From Planctomycetota bacterium (GTDB taxonomy: Bacteria; Planctomycetota; Phycisphaerae; Phycisphaerales; SM1A02): a stretch of 48,513 nucleotides of DNA. The stretch is from NCBI GenBank assembly GCA_016873115.1, contig VGYB01000013.1:1-48513 (forward strand), written 5' to 3'. Shown one piece after another: positions 16,223-24,166 of the stretch (positions are counted from its first letter, which is position 1; every line of letters begins with the position of its first letter). A program made the position numbers and the translations under genes. Below the pieces are notes generated by a model. The model saw only the letters and a program-made list of their open reading frames with translations, was not told the origin of the DNA and did not search any database.

Positions 16223-16465
16223 TCAAGGCGCAGGTGGTTGGTGCCTATCACCGCCCGGCGTGCAGTTCCCCCACGCCCGCGCGATGCCAAGCCAGAGCAG
16301 TGCATTGCCGATGAAGCCCACGACGCGCGCAATCGGCAGTTCTTCGAAGGGCACGCCGGCACCAGCGGCGATCGCGAACAGCGCGGCCAGAACGGCGCCT
16401 GTCAGCAAGAAACCACCCATGCAGGCAAGCGCGGGTGTGACGGGGTTCCTCGGCAGATGCCGCAT
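16223..16465 (-). CDS. Small two-helix membrane protein
   Basis: An 80-aa protein with two hydrophobic segments, about residues 12-35 (ALACMGGFLLTGAVLAALFA) and about 46-64 (VVGFIGNALLWLGIARAW), joined by a short loop with FEELP. The tail is polar and Pro-rich. No family recognised. It starts 10 nt after the stop of the glycosyltransferase gene and is probably cotranscribed with it. No Shine-Dalgarno site is visible. A TAGCAT hexamer 7 nt upstream includes the glycosyltransferase stop codon and may be coincidental. A truncated relative of its C-terminal half lies at 14473-14580, so the sequence has been duplicated locally. Confidence 0.65.
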   Translation of the reverse strand: MRHLPRNPVTPALACMGGFLLTGAVLAALFAIAAGAGVPFEELPIARVVGFIGNALLWLGIARAWGNCTPGGDRHQPPAP

Positions 16466-16475
16466 GGGCAGGATG

Positions 16476-17339
16476 CTACGGCGGCCCGCGCCGGCGTGTG
16501 GGTTGGTCCGCGCCCCGTTCCAGTTCACGCACCTTCAGGCCGATTTCCCAGAAGTAGCTGGCCTTGAGGAAGGCGTAGGCCAATCCGGCATGACCGTCCA
16601 TCCATCCACCGCGTCGAACATAGGTGTCCAGGAAGTAGACGCCAGGCAGCCACCACGCCCCGATGGATCGGTACTTGCGGCGTTGTCGGGGCGTGAGCCC
16701 TGCCTCCGCGAGCTGTCCCTGGCGACGGAGCATGGCCGTGCGCTGGGCCTCCCACGAGGAATACTCATTGTGCTTGCGCAGCCAATGCTCAAGCCCACGA
16801 TCGTCACGGTGGTCGATCCTTGAGACGAGGTCACCGAGCGTTCCCTTGAGGATCGGGTGCTCATGGATCTCCATGTCCAGATGGCTCCAGCGATCCTCCT
16901 CGATGCGTTCGTACTCACCGGCACCGACGCGAAACAGCGCGAGCTTGCGATTCACATCGCCGTGACGCAGTCGCTTGCCAAGGAACCACGTGTCGTAGTT
17001 GATCCAGAATCCTGAGTGTCCGGTGGAGGGCAGCGTGCGTTCCAGCTCATCGCAGAAGGCGTCGTCGACGAACTCGTCGGCATCGAGGAAGAAGACCCAC
17101 GGCGTGATCGGTGCATGGTGACGCAGGAACCAATTGCGCTTCTTCGGAAAGTGACCATCCCACGCGAAGTCGATGACATGCGCACCATGCTCGATGGCGA
17201 TGGCCTTGGTGCGATCCGAGCTTCCCGAGTCAATGACCACCACGCGCTCAAACCGCGACAACCGTGCCAGGCACGCCGGCAGGTTGCGCTCCTCGTTGCG
17301 CGCGGGAATCGCGACCGTGACTGGGAGCCGAGCGGGCAT
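16476..17339 (-). CDS. Family 2 glycosyltransferase, WaaE/KdtX-like
   Basis: A 287-aa GT-A fold transferase. The N-terminal strand is VTVAIPARNEERNL, followed by VVVIDSGSSDRT, which binds the nucleotide sugar, and the metal-binding DxD in FFLDADEF (Asp86-Ala-Asp88). Downstream are HEHPILKG and the Tyr-Ser-Ser-Trp-Glu-Ala-Gln helix seen in WaaE/KdtX lipopolysaccharide-core glucosyltransferases. No transmembrane helix is obvious. Likely role: adding a sugar to a lipid-linked or core oligosaccharide at the inner face of the membrane; donor and acceptor unknown. ATG 17339 has no Shine-Dalgarno site but a GATACTGA box just upstream. It is followed after 10 nt by the small membrane protein. Confidence 0.85.
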   Translation of the reverse strand: MPARLPVTVAIPARNEERNLPACLARLSRFERVVVIDSGSSDRTKAIAIEHGAHVIDFAWDGHFPKKRNWFLRHHAPITPWVFFLDADEFVDDAFCDELERTLPSTGHSGFWINYDTWFLGKRLRHGDVNRKLALFRVGAGEYERIEEDRWSHLDMEIHEHPILKGTLGDLVSRIDHRDDRGLEHWLRKHNEYSSWEAQRTAMLRRQGQLAEAGLTPRQRRKYRSIGAWWLPGVYFLDTYVRRGGWMDGHAGLAYAFLKASYFWEIGLKVRELERGADQPTRRRGPP

Positions 17340-17587
17340 GACCCCGTCAGTATCGGCACTGCGATCACACCCCCTCAACCCGGTGGAGGAAATCGCCTTA
17401 CTGCCGATCACTTATCACCACCCAGGGGTGCAGGATTCCCCCTTGGGCCCCTCGAACGCCGCGGTCATTGGTGGCCCGCACTGCCCCACAGACGGCCGCC
17501 CCGCCACAGGCACCTTCCCATGGTGTGCGCCCTTCAGGACCCGTTGCAGGGCATCGCTCGTGGCAGGCGTGCCGGGAAGGACGGCGA
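17340..17587. other. 248-bp intergenic stretch without a recognised gene
   Basis: Lies between the glycosyltransferase start and the end of the SMUG1-type glycosylase gene, both on the minus strand. Short open frames here are Arg/Pro-rich and unconvincing. The only signal seen is the GATACTGA box at 17347-17354 next to ATG 17339 (TACTGA register gap 7 nt, GATACT register gap 9 nt). Confidence 0.4.
17347..17352 (-). promoter_or_regulatory. Candidate -10 box of the GT2 gene (near match)
   Basis: Minus-strand TACTGA (inside GATACTGA) ends 7 nt before ATG 17339. The sixth base is A rather than T. Confidence 0.35.
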
Positions 17588-18307
17588 TCAGTCGAGGAAG
17601 CCGCACGCCGTGAGCTGGGCCCTGGCCTGACGCTCCCAACCACGATTGGCCGCGGGGCTTGCCGGGCTTGGATGCAGCACCGTGTGCACGGCCGTATCCG
17701 GTGGCAGTGCGCCCATCGCTCGGTCGCGCGCGAACCCGCCGACGCCGATCACCATCCCCGGCTCCAACACGCGGACGATGCGAACGAGCGCACGATCGCA
17801 GGCTGCTTCGATGGGTCCGCGCACCGAGGGCGGCAACTTGTCGGGGGTGAGGTTGGCCCCGCTCTCAGCGAGGAACGCAAGCGGGCACCAGTTCCAGACG
17901 AACGCGCTTCGGAAGAAGCGGGTGCGTGTCTCGAACGCGTCGCGCATCAAACCCCAGAAGCGTCGGCCACTGACTTCGCTCCGACGGCAGGCGAATCCCT
18001 CGATGGGCCGCCGTGGGTGCTGCCGTGCAGGCGGCGTGATCGGCTCGTCGATGCCGAGGAATCCCCGCGCCGCCGCGACTTCACCGAACGGCACGCCCGT
18101 CTGCGCCATGCCGAAGGGCCCGGGATTCATGCCCACGAACAGTGCCCGCGGACGGGCACGCGCCATCAGGCAGTAGGCGCGGTGCGCGGACCACGCGTAC
18201 TCGATGGGGTCATAGGTGAATGCCAACGATGTCGGAGGATGCAATGACGAGAGTTCACGCGAGAGGGCTCGCGTGATCCGGACGATTGACCCGCTGGGCT
18301 GGCTCAA
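17588..18307 (-). CDS. Uracil-DNA glycosylase, SMUG1-like (family 3)
   Basis: Removes uracil and oxidised pyrimidines from DNA. The 239-aa protein carries the SMUG1 motifs: motif 1 GMNPGPFGMAQTGVPFG (about 59-75, with Asn61 as the water-positioning residue), FVWNWCPL with the conserved Asn139, and motif 2 HPSPASPAANRGW (His212). The upstream frame allows a TTG start at 18307 whose TTG overlaps the TGA of the SYLF lipoprotein gene (TTGA), so translational coupling is likely. The next in-frame ATG lies within the conserved domain at about residue 48, which argues for a non-ATG start. SMUG1 is better known from animals; bacterial members exist but are scattered. It lies about 1.4 kb from tag, another base-excision glycosylase gene. 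Confidence 0.88.
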   Translation of the reverse strand: MSQPSGSIVRITRALSRELSSLHPPTSLAFTYDPIEYAWSAHRAYCLMARARPRALFVGMNPGPFGMAQTGVPFGEVAAARGFLGIDEPITPPARQHPRRPIEGFACRRSEVSGRRFWGLMRDAFETRTRFFRSAFVWNWCPLAFLAESGANLTPDKLPPSVRGPIEAACDRALVRIVRVLEPGMVIGVGGFARDRAMGALPPDTAVHTVLHPSPASPAANRGWERQARAQLTACGFLD

Positions 18308-18861
18308 TCAAAGTCCGAAGCGGCGTGGTAGTTGAATTGCTGCCCACCGACCGACGCCTCGAGCATGAGCCCCACCGGGTTGACGATGAACACCGCCACG
18401 CCACCCTGGTAGTCGACACTCGCACCAGCACCCGCCTTCACGGCCACCGCCGAAGCCTGCGCCGCGAGCGCGAACTGTCCACCCTTGAACTCCTGCATCG
18501 CTTCCTTGGTCTGGAAGAAGATGATCTCGCCGAAGCTCTGTCCACCGATCTGGGCGCCGACCGAGCCTTGGCTGACATCGCAGTACCCGATCAGCTTGCC
18601 CGATGCCGTGCGCAACTGGCCCTTGCCATACGCGCCGCCGAAGATGAAGCCGCCCTTGCCGATGTCAGGGAACGCTGCGAAGGCTTCGCAGCCCCCGAAG
18701 AACTTCTTCATCGAGGGATCCTCTGCCTTGATGCGCGTGATGAAGGCATCGACATCCACCGACTGCACGGTGCGTGCAGCCTCGCTCTTGGGTGCAGTCG
18801 AGCAACCAGCGAGGGTGAATGGGGTGAGGAGGATGGCCGAGAGGACGAGCGACTTGGTCAT
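18304..18861 (-). CDS. SYLF/YSC84-domain lipoprotein
   Basis: A 185-aa predicted lipoprotein: signal peptide TKSLVLSAILLTPF with lipobox LAGC, so it would be anchored to a membrane after processing by LspA (encoded at 24167). The mature part is a SYLF (YSC84, Ysc84/Las17-binding) lipid-binding domain: FGGCEAFAAFPDIGKGGFI, GKLIGYCDVSQGSVGAQIGG and GVAVFIVNPVGLMLEASVGG. These domains bind phosphoinositide-like lipids; the bacterial function is not established. ATG 18861 has a CGGAG site 6 nt upstream. An in-frame ATG at 18888 would add nine residues and has TAGTCT 7 nt before it, but that hexamer contains the galE stop codon. It is coupled to the downstream glycosylase gene. Confidence 0.82.
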   Translation of the reverse strand: MTKSLVLSAILLTPFTLAGCSTAPKSEAARTVQSVDVDAFITRIKAEDPSMKKFFGGCEAFAAFPDIGKGGFIFGGAYGKGQLRTASGKLIGYCDVSQGSVGAQIGGQSFGEIIFFQTKEAMQEFKGGQFALAAQASAVAVKAGAGASVDYQGGVAVFIVNPVGLMLEASVGGQQFNYHAASDFD

Positions 18862-18898
18862 GGTGGCTCCGTCTGGGGTGCATGCCATCGTGCGAAGA

Positions 18899-19909
18899 CT
18901 AGCAAGCCGAGCGAGTTGCAAAGGCCCATGCATCACGGACCATGTCATCAAGGCCCAGGCGCGCACGCCACCCAAGACGCTGCTCCGCCAGCGACGCATC
19001 GGCGTAGGCGGCAGCGGCATCCCCAGCCCGTCGCGGGCCGATCGCATACGGCACCTTCACGCCATTCACGCGCTCGAATGCATGCACCACATCAAGCACG
19101 CTCAGTCCAGCCCCGGTCCCGAGGTTGATGCAGTCGTGATGCATGGAGTCCAGCTGCTCCAGGGCCACCACATGCCCCCGAGCGAGGTCGACCACATGGA
19201 TGTAATCCCTGACGCCCGTTCCGTCATGCGTGGGCCAGTCCCCGCCGAACACGCCCAGTTCCGGCAGCTCACCGCGGGCAACCTTGACCACGAAGGGCAT
19301 CAGGTTGTTGGGAATGCCGAGGGGGCTCTCGCCGATGAGCGCGCTCGCGTGCGCACCCACGGGATTGAAGTACCGCAGGGAACAGACATGCCGGTCGATG
19401 CACGCATCGGCCCAACGGTCGAGCATGCGCTCGATGTCAAGTTTCGTCTGTCCATAGGGATTGATCGCACCCAAGGGATGCGACTCATCGATTGGCAGCC
19501 GCTGCGGCATCCCGTAGACCGTGCATGATGAGGAGAACACCATGCGGCGCACGCCGAACTCGTCCATCGCGGCAAGCAGGACCTCGGTGCCCCGGACATT
19601 GTTGTCGTGGTAGAGCTCGGGTTTCTCCACTGACTCCCCGACGGCCTTGAGCCCCGCGAGGTGAATGACGGCGTGCATGGGCGTGGAGCCGAAGGCAGCA
19701 CGCATGGCCTGGGCATCCCGGATGTCCGCCTCGATGCAGCGCACCGGTGCACCAACCACTTCACCGACGCGAGCCACGACCGAGCGCTCGCTCGTGCAGA
19801 AGTTGTCCAGGAGCACGGGGGTCCAGCCCGCAGCGGCGACCTCCACGGCGACATGCGACCCGATGAACCCGGCACCGCCGGTGAGCAGGATGGAGCCACG
19901 GGAGGCCAT
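18899..19909 (-). CDS. galE: UDP-glucose 4-epimerase
   Basis: Interconverts UDP-glucose and UDP-galactose (possibly also the GlcNAc/GalNAc pair), supplying precursors for surface polysaccharides. The 336-aa extended SDR has the NAD site TGGAGFIGSH (10-19), LDNFCTS, HLAGLKAVGES, the catalytic Ser in SSSCTVYG (126-133), Tyr152-x3-Lys156 in PYGQTK, and SLRYFNPVGAH. The GalE-type sequence GVFGGDWPTHDGTGVRDYIHV is also present. Start ATG 19909: there is no Shine-Dalgarno site and TACCCT lies 7 nt upstream; the frame above it is non-coding in character. It is divergent from the transglutaminase-like gene across 72 bp and 37 nt upstream of the SYLF gene. Confidence 0.93.
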   Translation of the reverse strand: MASRGSILLTGGAGFIGSHVAVEVAAAGWTPVLLDNFCTSERSVVARVGEVVGAPVRCIEADIRDAQAMRAAFGSTPMHAVIHLAGLKAVGESVEKPELYHDNNVRGTEVLLAAMDEFGVRRMVFSSSCTVYGMPQRLPIDESHPLGAINPYGQTKLDIERMLDRWADACIDRHVCSLRYFNPVGAHASALIGESPLGIPNNLMPFVVKVARGELPELGVFGGDWPTHDGTGVRDYIHVVDLARGHVVALEQLDSMHHDCINLGTGAGLSVLDVVHAFERVNGVKVPYAIGPRRAGDAAAAYADASLAEQRLGWRARLGLDDMVRDAWAFATRSAC

Positions 19910-19916
19910 GGGCGCA

Positions 19917-19922
19917 AGGGTA
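19917..19922 (-). promoter_or_regulatory. Candidate -10 box of galE, leaderless position
   Basis: Minus-strand TACCCT ends 7 nt before ATG 19909; no Shine-Dalgarno site. Confidence 0.45.
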
Positions 19923-19968
19923 GTGCGCCATGTGGCCCGTGGGCCATCGATGGCGAAGCGATCCTCCG

Positions 19969-19974
19969 TAGGAT
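19969..19974 (+). promoter_or_regulatory. Candidate -10 box of the transglutaminase-like gene
   Basis: TAGGAT ends 7 nt before ATG 19982. A CCTCCT run lies between; the sequence is not a Shine-Dalgarno site. Confidence 0.45.
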
Positions 19975-19981
19975 CCTCCTC

Positions 19982-21826
19982 ATGTGCATCCACCGTTGGA
20001 TGATGATGCTGGGGATCGCCCTTGCGATGGCGCGCACTCCCCTCCTCCATGCCCAGGCCCCAAGGCTCGACTCGAACTCGCTCTGCGCTGAAGCGGAGAA
20101 GGCGACGACAGGCACGGCACTCAACTCACTCAAGACTGGACTCGAGGCCGCGCTGCGCGCCAAGCTCGAGGCCAAGGGCTCGCGCGCTGCTGCACAGACG
20201 GCCAGCGCCGATGGACCTTCGCGTGCCATCCGACAGCTCACGCTGCTCAATCGCTGCCAGCCGATCGCCGAGTCGTGGGCCCCGACGCTCTCGTGGGTGC
20301 TCGCCACGCCCGATGCACTCGACGGACTCGCAAGCGGTGGCGAGATCGCCGGCAGCTGGACCCGCACCATGGAGGTGCTGCATGAAGTCGTGACCACGGT
20401 GGATGGCACGCGCGATGGCTTGGGGCTCCGCGTGGCGACGGCCATCGCACTGACCTGGTCGGAGCCCGTCATGGCCATGGCCGACGCTGCGCCGATCGAT
20501 CCAGTGGCCCGCTGCCGGAGTTTCCTCGCATGGGATCGCGAAGGCCAGCTCGATCCATCCTTCCGGGCGCTCTCGACATGGGAGTTGCGCTATGTCGTCG
20601 GATCGTGGGCAAGCGACGCCGACCTGGCCTGGGCGCGGGCGAACATCAAGGCCGATTGTCGCGAGCGCGGGAAGATCGGCGATGCCGTGCACGGAATGGT
20701 GAAGTACACGCTCGAGAACAAGGATGGCGTGAGCGTGCAGGAAGGCCGCAAGTTCTACGGCGGCCGCCCCATGACGCTGCCGATCATCGTCGAGGTCGGC
20801 GGGGTGTGCGGCGCGATCAGCCGGTTCGGCACGAGCATGTGCCAGGCCTTCGGCATCCCTGCCATGCCGGTGGGCCAGCCTGGGCACTGCGCCTTCATCT
20901 GGCAGAAGGAGCCCCACCAGTGGAGCCTCAACAACGATGTCTCAGGTTGGGCAGAGAGCGGTCGCCACGCGGGGATCCAGATGTCCTGGGGCAACCCCGC
21001 GTGGCTTGTCCCGATGATGCAAGCTGCACAGGCGAAACCAGCGGCCTACCTCGAAGCACAGACGCTGCTCGAGGCCACGGCCATCGCGTGGGGCAAACCC
21101 GCCGATGATCTCGCGGTGCTCGCCGAAGCGACCGAGCGCTGCCCACTGCACTTGGCGGCGTGGCGTGCGCGTGTGGCGTTGATCCTGCAGTCGAAGCAGT
21201 CGGCATCACTGGCGAAGAAGGCCCTCAAGGAAGCGGCGGTCGCGCTCGCCACGCAACCGATGGCCTTCGCGGAGATCGCGCTGGCACTTCATCCGCTGGC
21301 GGCCCCCGAGGCGGCGTCGAGCGCCGCACGGTCATGGTTCCTGGCACGCATCGATGAGCTTTCGACCATGGCCGAAGGTGGTGCCGATTCCACCCTGTGC
21401 TCGATGGCTGCCACCACGATGCTCGAGCGCGCTGCCACAGCCATGACCGCCAAGGGCACAGCAGCGGCGCGTGCGATCGTTCGCGGCAACGCGGCACCCG
21501 GCGGCGCACCAACGATCACCGCCAGCGAGGTGAAGTCGATCGCCGAGCTCTGCACGGACGGCATCAACCGCCTTGACGGTCCAGGCGGCAGTCGCCATGC
21601 GGCGTGGCGACAGGCCATGCAGCGATTGGTTGCAGGTCTCGTTGCGCAGCCGGTCGCGCGCGATCGATCCTTGGAACGCATCGAATCACAGGTCTCGAAC
21701 CTTGCGTCGTCCAATCGTGCCGATGACGCGCGCTGGCTGGCGGATCGGTTGGTCGACGCGTGCAAGGCCACCAAGGATGCGGAGTTGGAGGCCAAGGCGA
21801 CGGCACTGAGGGCATCCTTGGGTTGA
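19982..21826 (+). CDS. Secreted protein with transglutaminase-like Cys-His core
   Basis: A 614-aa protein with an N-terminal signal segment (MMMLGIALAMARTPLLHAQA, residues 7-26). The central region carries a papain/transglutaminase-like pattern: Cys276 in VGGVCGAIS, His302 in VGQPGHCAFIW, and Asn/Asp in LNNDV (316-320), a plausible Cys-His-Asn/Asp triad. The GIPAMPVGQPGHC segment is the most conserved-looking part. The C-terminal about 280 residues are Ala-rich helical and may form TPR-like repeats. Activity (protease, amidase or transferase) is not known. It is read divergently from galE with only 72 bp between. Start at ATG 19982; no Shine-Dalgarno site. Confidence 0.65.
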   Translation: MCIHRWMMMLGIALAMARTPLLHAQAPRLDSNSLCAEAEKATTGTALNSLKTGLEAALRAKLEAKGSRAAAQTASADGPSRAIRQLTLLNRCQPIAESWAPTLSWVLATPDALDGLASGGEIAGSWTRTMEVLHEVVTTVDGTRDGLGLRVATAIALTWSEPVMAMADAAPIDPVARCRSFLAWDREGQLDPSFRALSTWELRYVVGSWASDADLAWARANIKADCRERGKIGDAVHGMVKYTLENKDGVSVQEGRKFYGGRPMTLPIIVEVGGVCGAISRFGTSMCQAFGIPAMPVGQPGHCAFIWQKEPHQWSLNNDVSGWAESGRHAGIQMSWGNPAWLVPMMQAAQAKPAAYLEAQTLLEATAIAWGKPADDLAVLAEATERCPLHLAAWRARVALILQSKQSASLAKKALKEAAVALATQPMAFAEIALALHPLAAPEAASSAARSWFLARIDELSTMAEGGADSTLCSMAATTMLERAATAMTAKGTAAARAIVRGNAAPGGAPTITASEVKSIAELCTDGINRLDGPGGSRHAAWRQAMQRLVAGLVAQPVARDRSLERIESQVSNLASSNRADDARWLADRLVDACKATKDAELEAKATALRASLG

Positions 21827-21911
21827 CGGTCGAGGCGCTGGCGAGGCCGGGAACATGGACGAAACGGAGCCTCGATTTCGCACCGTTGCGATTCTGTGGC
21901 ATCATGCCCCC

Positions 21912-22745
21912 ATGACCCAGAGCAACGCGTGCCTCATCGTTGCATCCGTCCTGTGCGCCTCCTCCGCGTGGTCGGATCAGACGATCTCCTTCCGGCAGGG
22001 TGAGAACGGCTATGCCGGAACGCTGGATACATGGGTCAACCAAGACTCACCCAACTCCAGCTACGGAAACGACGGCACCCGCTGGGTCGATGACGATGTG
22101 CCCAACTCGGTCTTCAGCGACTATCGCGGCCAGGCGCTGCTTCGCTTCGATGGGATCATCGCCGACACGGCCATCCCGACCGGCAGCACGATCGTGAGTG
22201 CCACGCTCGAGATTCATGTCGTCGAAGACATCGACACGCCCTTCTGGAATCCCTATGTCGACATGTACCCGGTGATCCGTGCGTGGGATGAGGGCAGCAC
22301 CTGGAACTCCCTCGATGGCGGACTGAGCCAGCCACAGGATCTTGCCCCACGGTGGGCAAGCTTCAATGGCGACAATGAGCCCGAGGACAACTCCATCAGG
22401 CTCATCGGCGTGACCGGCTTGGTGCAAGCCTGGGCCGATGGCCAGCCCAACTGGGGCGTGGCCTTCCTTCCGGAGATCATCAACGGCAACGACGATGGCA
22501 TCGAGATCGCGACCAGCGAGTGGGGCACGGTCGGTCAACGCCCCAAGCTCACGGTCACCTTCATCCCGCCGATTCCCCCGCCGCCACCCGTCGAGGGCGA
22601 CTTCAACGGAGACGGCGTGGTGAACGGCATCGATCTGGCCCTCATCCTTGGCGCATGGGGCGCCAATGCGCCCGAGTACGACCTGAACAACGACGGCACC
22701 GTTGGTGGATACGAGCTGGCGTACGTTCTGGGTTTATGGACCTGA
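21912..22745 (+). CDS. Secreted DNRLRE-domain protein with dockerin-like repeats
   Basis: A 277-aa exported protein. The signal peptide is about residues 1-22 (SNACLIVASVLCASSAWS). Residues about 24-220 look like a DNRLRE/CBM-type beta-sandwich: QGENGYAGTLDTWVNQ, GQALLRFDGI, VSATLEIHVVE, VTGLVQAWADGQPNWGVAF and WGTVGQRPKLTVTF. A Pro linker (PPIPPPPPVEGD) leads to two dockerin-like calcium loops (DFNGDGVVNGIDLALILGAW and DLNNDGTVGGYELAYVLGLW). Such domains are structural or surface-associated; no enzyme motif is seen. ATG 21912 lacks a Shine-Dalgarno site; CATCAT ends 5 nt before it. It is 85 nt downstream of the transglutaminase-like gene and 59 nt upstream of the nucleotide-sugar dehydrogenase. 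Confidence 0.8.
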   Translation: MTQSNACLIVASVLCASSAWSDQTISFRQGENGYAGTLDTWVNQDSPNSSYGNDGTRWVDDDVPNSVFSDYRGQALLRFDGIIADTAIPTGSTIVSATLEIHVVEDIDTPFWNPYVDMYPVIRAWDEGSTWNSLDGGLSQPQDLAPRWASFNGDNEPEDNSIRLIGVTGLVQAWADGQPNWGVAFLPEIINGNDDGIEIATSEWGTVGQRPKLTVTFIPPIPPPPPVEGDFNGDGVVNGIDLALILGAWGANAPEYDLNNDGTVGGYELAYVLGLWT

Positions 22746-22789
22746 AGAGTCCCGCCAATTCCGGGCACGACACCTGCACCCCGCGGGGG

Positions 22790-22795
22790 TATCCT
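22790..22795 (+). promoter_or_regulatory. Candidate -10 box of the nucleotide-sugar dehydrogenase gene
   Basis: TATCCT ends 9 nt before ATG 22805; no Shine-Dalgarno site. Confidence 0.45.
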
Positions 22796-22804
22796 TCCGA
22801 ACCC

Positions 22805-24124
22805 ATGAATCAGACCGCCTCGGAACTCCTCAAGCGCATTGAGTCCAAGACCGCCGTCGTCGGCATCGTCGGCCTCGGCTATGTCGGCCTTCCCTTGAGC
22901 AAGGCTTTGCTCGAGTCGGGCTACACCGTCATCGGCTACGACATCGACCAGCGCAAGATCGATGCGATCCATGCAGGCACCTCGTACATCCACCACCTCG
23001 GCCAGGAGTTCTTCGATCGCCTCAAGTCCGATCGGAAGTTCAAGGCCACGAGCGACTCGAAGGAACTCGCCAAGGCCGATGCGATCCTGCTCTGCGTGCC
23101 GACCCCGCTCGGTCATCACCGCGAACCCGACCTGACCTATGTGCTCGACAGCACCCGCATGGTGGCGGGCGTCCTGCGCAAGGGACAGATCGTGGTCCTG
23201 GAAAGCACGACCTACCCCGGCACCACGCGCGATGAAATGGGACCGATCCTCGATGCCACCGGACTCAAGCGCAACGAGGACTACTTCCTGGCGTACAGCC
23301 CCGAGCGCGAGGACCCGGGGAGCATCGGTCGCAGCGCGGCGGCGATCCCGAAGCTCGTGGGCGGCACCGATGCCGTGAGCGGCCAGCTCGCGCACGCGCT
23401 CTATACCCGCGTGGTCAAGGCGGCGCACCTCGTGTCGACCGCAGAAGTGGCCGAGACCGCAAAGGTCCTGGAGAATGTCTTCCGCTGCGTGAACATCGCG
23501 CTCGTCAACGAGATGAAGATCGTGCTCGACCGCATGGGCATCGATGTCTGGGAAGTCATCGACGCCGCCAGCACCAAGCCCTTCGGCTTCATGCCCTTCT
23601 ACCCAGGGCCCGGGCTCGGCGGGCACTGCATCCCCATCGACCCCTTCTACCTGACCTGGAAGGCCAAGGAAGTCGGCGTCAGCACTCGGTTCATCGAGCT
23701 CGCGGGCGAGGTCAACACCTCGATGCCGCACTTCGTCATCGACAAGGTCATGCATGCCCTGAACGACCAACGCAAGGCGCTCAAGGGATCCAAGGTCCTG
23801 GTGCTTGGCGTGGCGTACAAGAAGAACATCGACGATCCCCGCGAGACGCCGGCCGCCGAGATCATCGAGTTGCTGATGGATCGCGGCGCGCAGGTCAGCT
23901 ATCACGACCCACATGTGCCGACCTTCCCGCGCATGCGCAAGCACGCCATCCCGCTCTCAAGCGTGAAGCTCGATGCGGCTGCGCTGAAGTCGGCGGACTG
24001 CGTGCTGGTGGTGACCGATCACGATGCGGTCGACTACCAGGCCGTGGCAGCGCATGCATCGCTCGTGGTCGACACGCGCAACGCCATGCGCAAGACCACC
24101 GGCGGCACGGTCGTGCAGGCCTGA
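22805..24124 (+). CDS. wbpA: UDP-N-acetylglucosamine/mannosamine 6-dehydrogenase, WbpA/WecC family
   Basis: Oxidises the C6 hydroxyl of a UDP-hexose to the uronate using two NAD+. The 439-aa protein has an N-terminal NAD fold (VGIVGLGYVGLPLS, 19-32), the linker-helix region EVAETAKVLENVFRCVNIAL, the catalytic loop PGLGGHCIPIDPFYL (nucleophile Cys275), and a C-terminal UDP-binding domain (VLVLGVAYKKNIDD). The EPGLGGHC-type signature and length fit the WbpA/WecC branch (UDP-GlcNAc or UDP-ManNAc) rather than UDP-glucose dehydrogenase, but this cannot be settled by eye. WecB (UDP-GlcNAc 2-epimerase) is encoded at the far right end of the window, so UDP-ManNAcA synthesis is plausible. The ATG is preceded by TATCCT and no Shine-Dalgarno site. 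Confidence 0.87.
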   Translation: MNQTASELLKRIESKTAVVGIVGLGYVGLPLSKALLESGYTVIGYDIDQRKIDAIHAGTSYIHHLGQEFFDRLKSDRKFKATSDSKELAKADAILLCVPTPLGHHREPDLTYVLDSTRMVAGVLRKGQIVVLESTTYPGTTRDEMGPILDATGLKRNEDYFLAYSPEREDPGSIGRSAAAIPKLVGGTDAVSGQLAHALYTRVVKAAHLVSTAEVAETAKVLENVFRCVNIALVNEMKIVLDRMGIDVWEVIDAASTKPFGFMPFYPGPGLGGHCIPIDPFYLTWKAKEVGVSTRFIELAGEVNTSMPHFVIDKVMHALNDQRKALKGSKVLVLGVAYKKNIDDPRETPAAEIIELLMDRGAQVSYHDPHVPTFPRMRKHAIPLSSVKLDAAALKSADCVLVVTDHDAVDYQAVAAHASLVVDTRNAMRKTTGGTVVQA

Positions 24125-24166
24125 GCGCCTCGGTCCGGAGTACCCGCACACCGCCCCAAACTGACC

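Noticed and set aside
16465-16478. TAGCAT box 7 nt before the small membrane protein start
   Set aside because: Its TAG is the stop codon of the upstream glycosyltransferase, so it was not counted as a promoter.
17398-17643. Minus-strand open frame of 81 codons in the GT2-glycosylase gap
   Set aside because: Arg/Pro/Gly-rich, overlaps the glycosylase end, no ribosome site, no promoter box.
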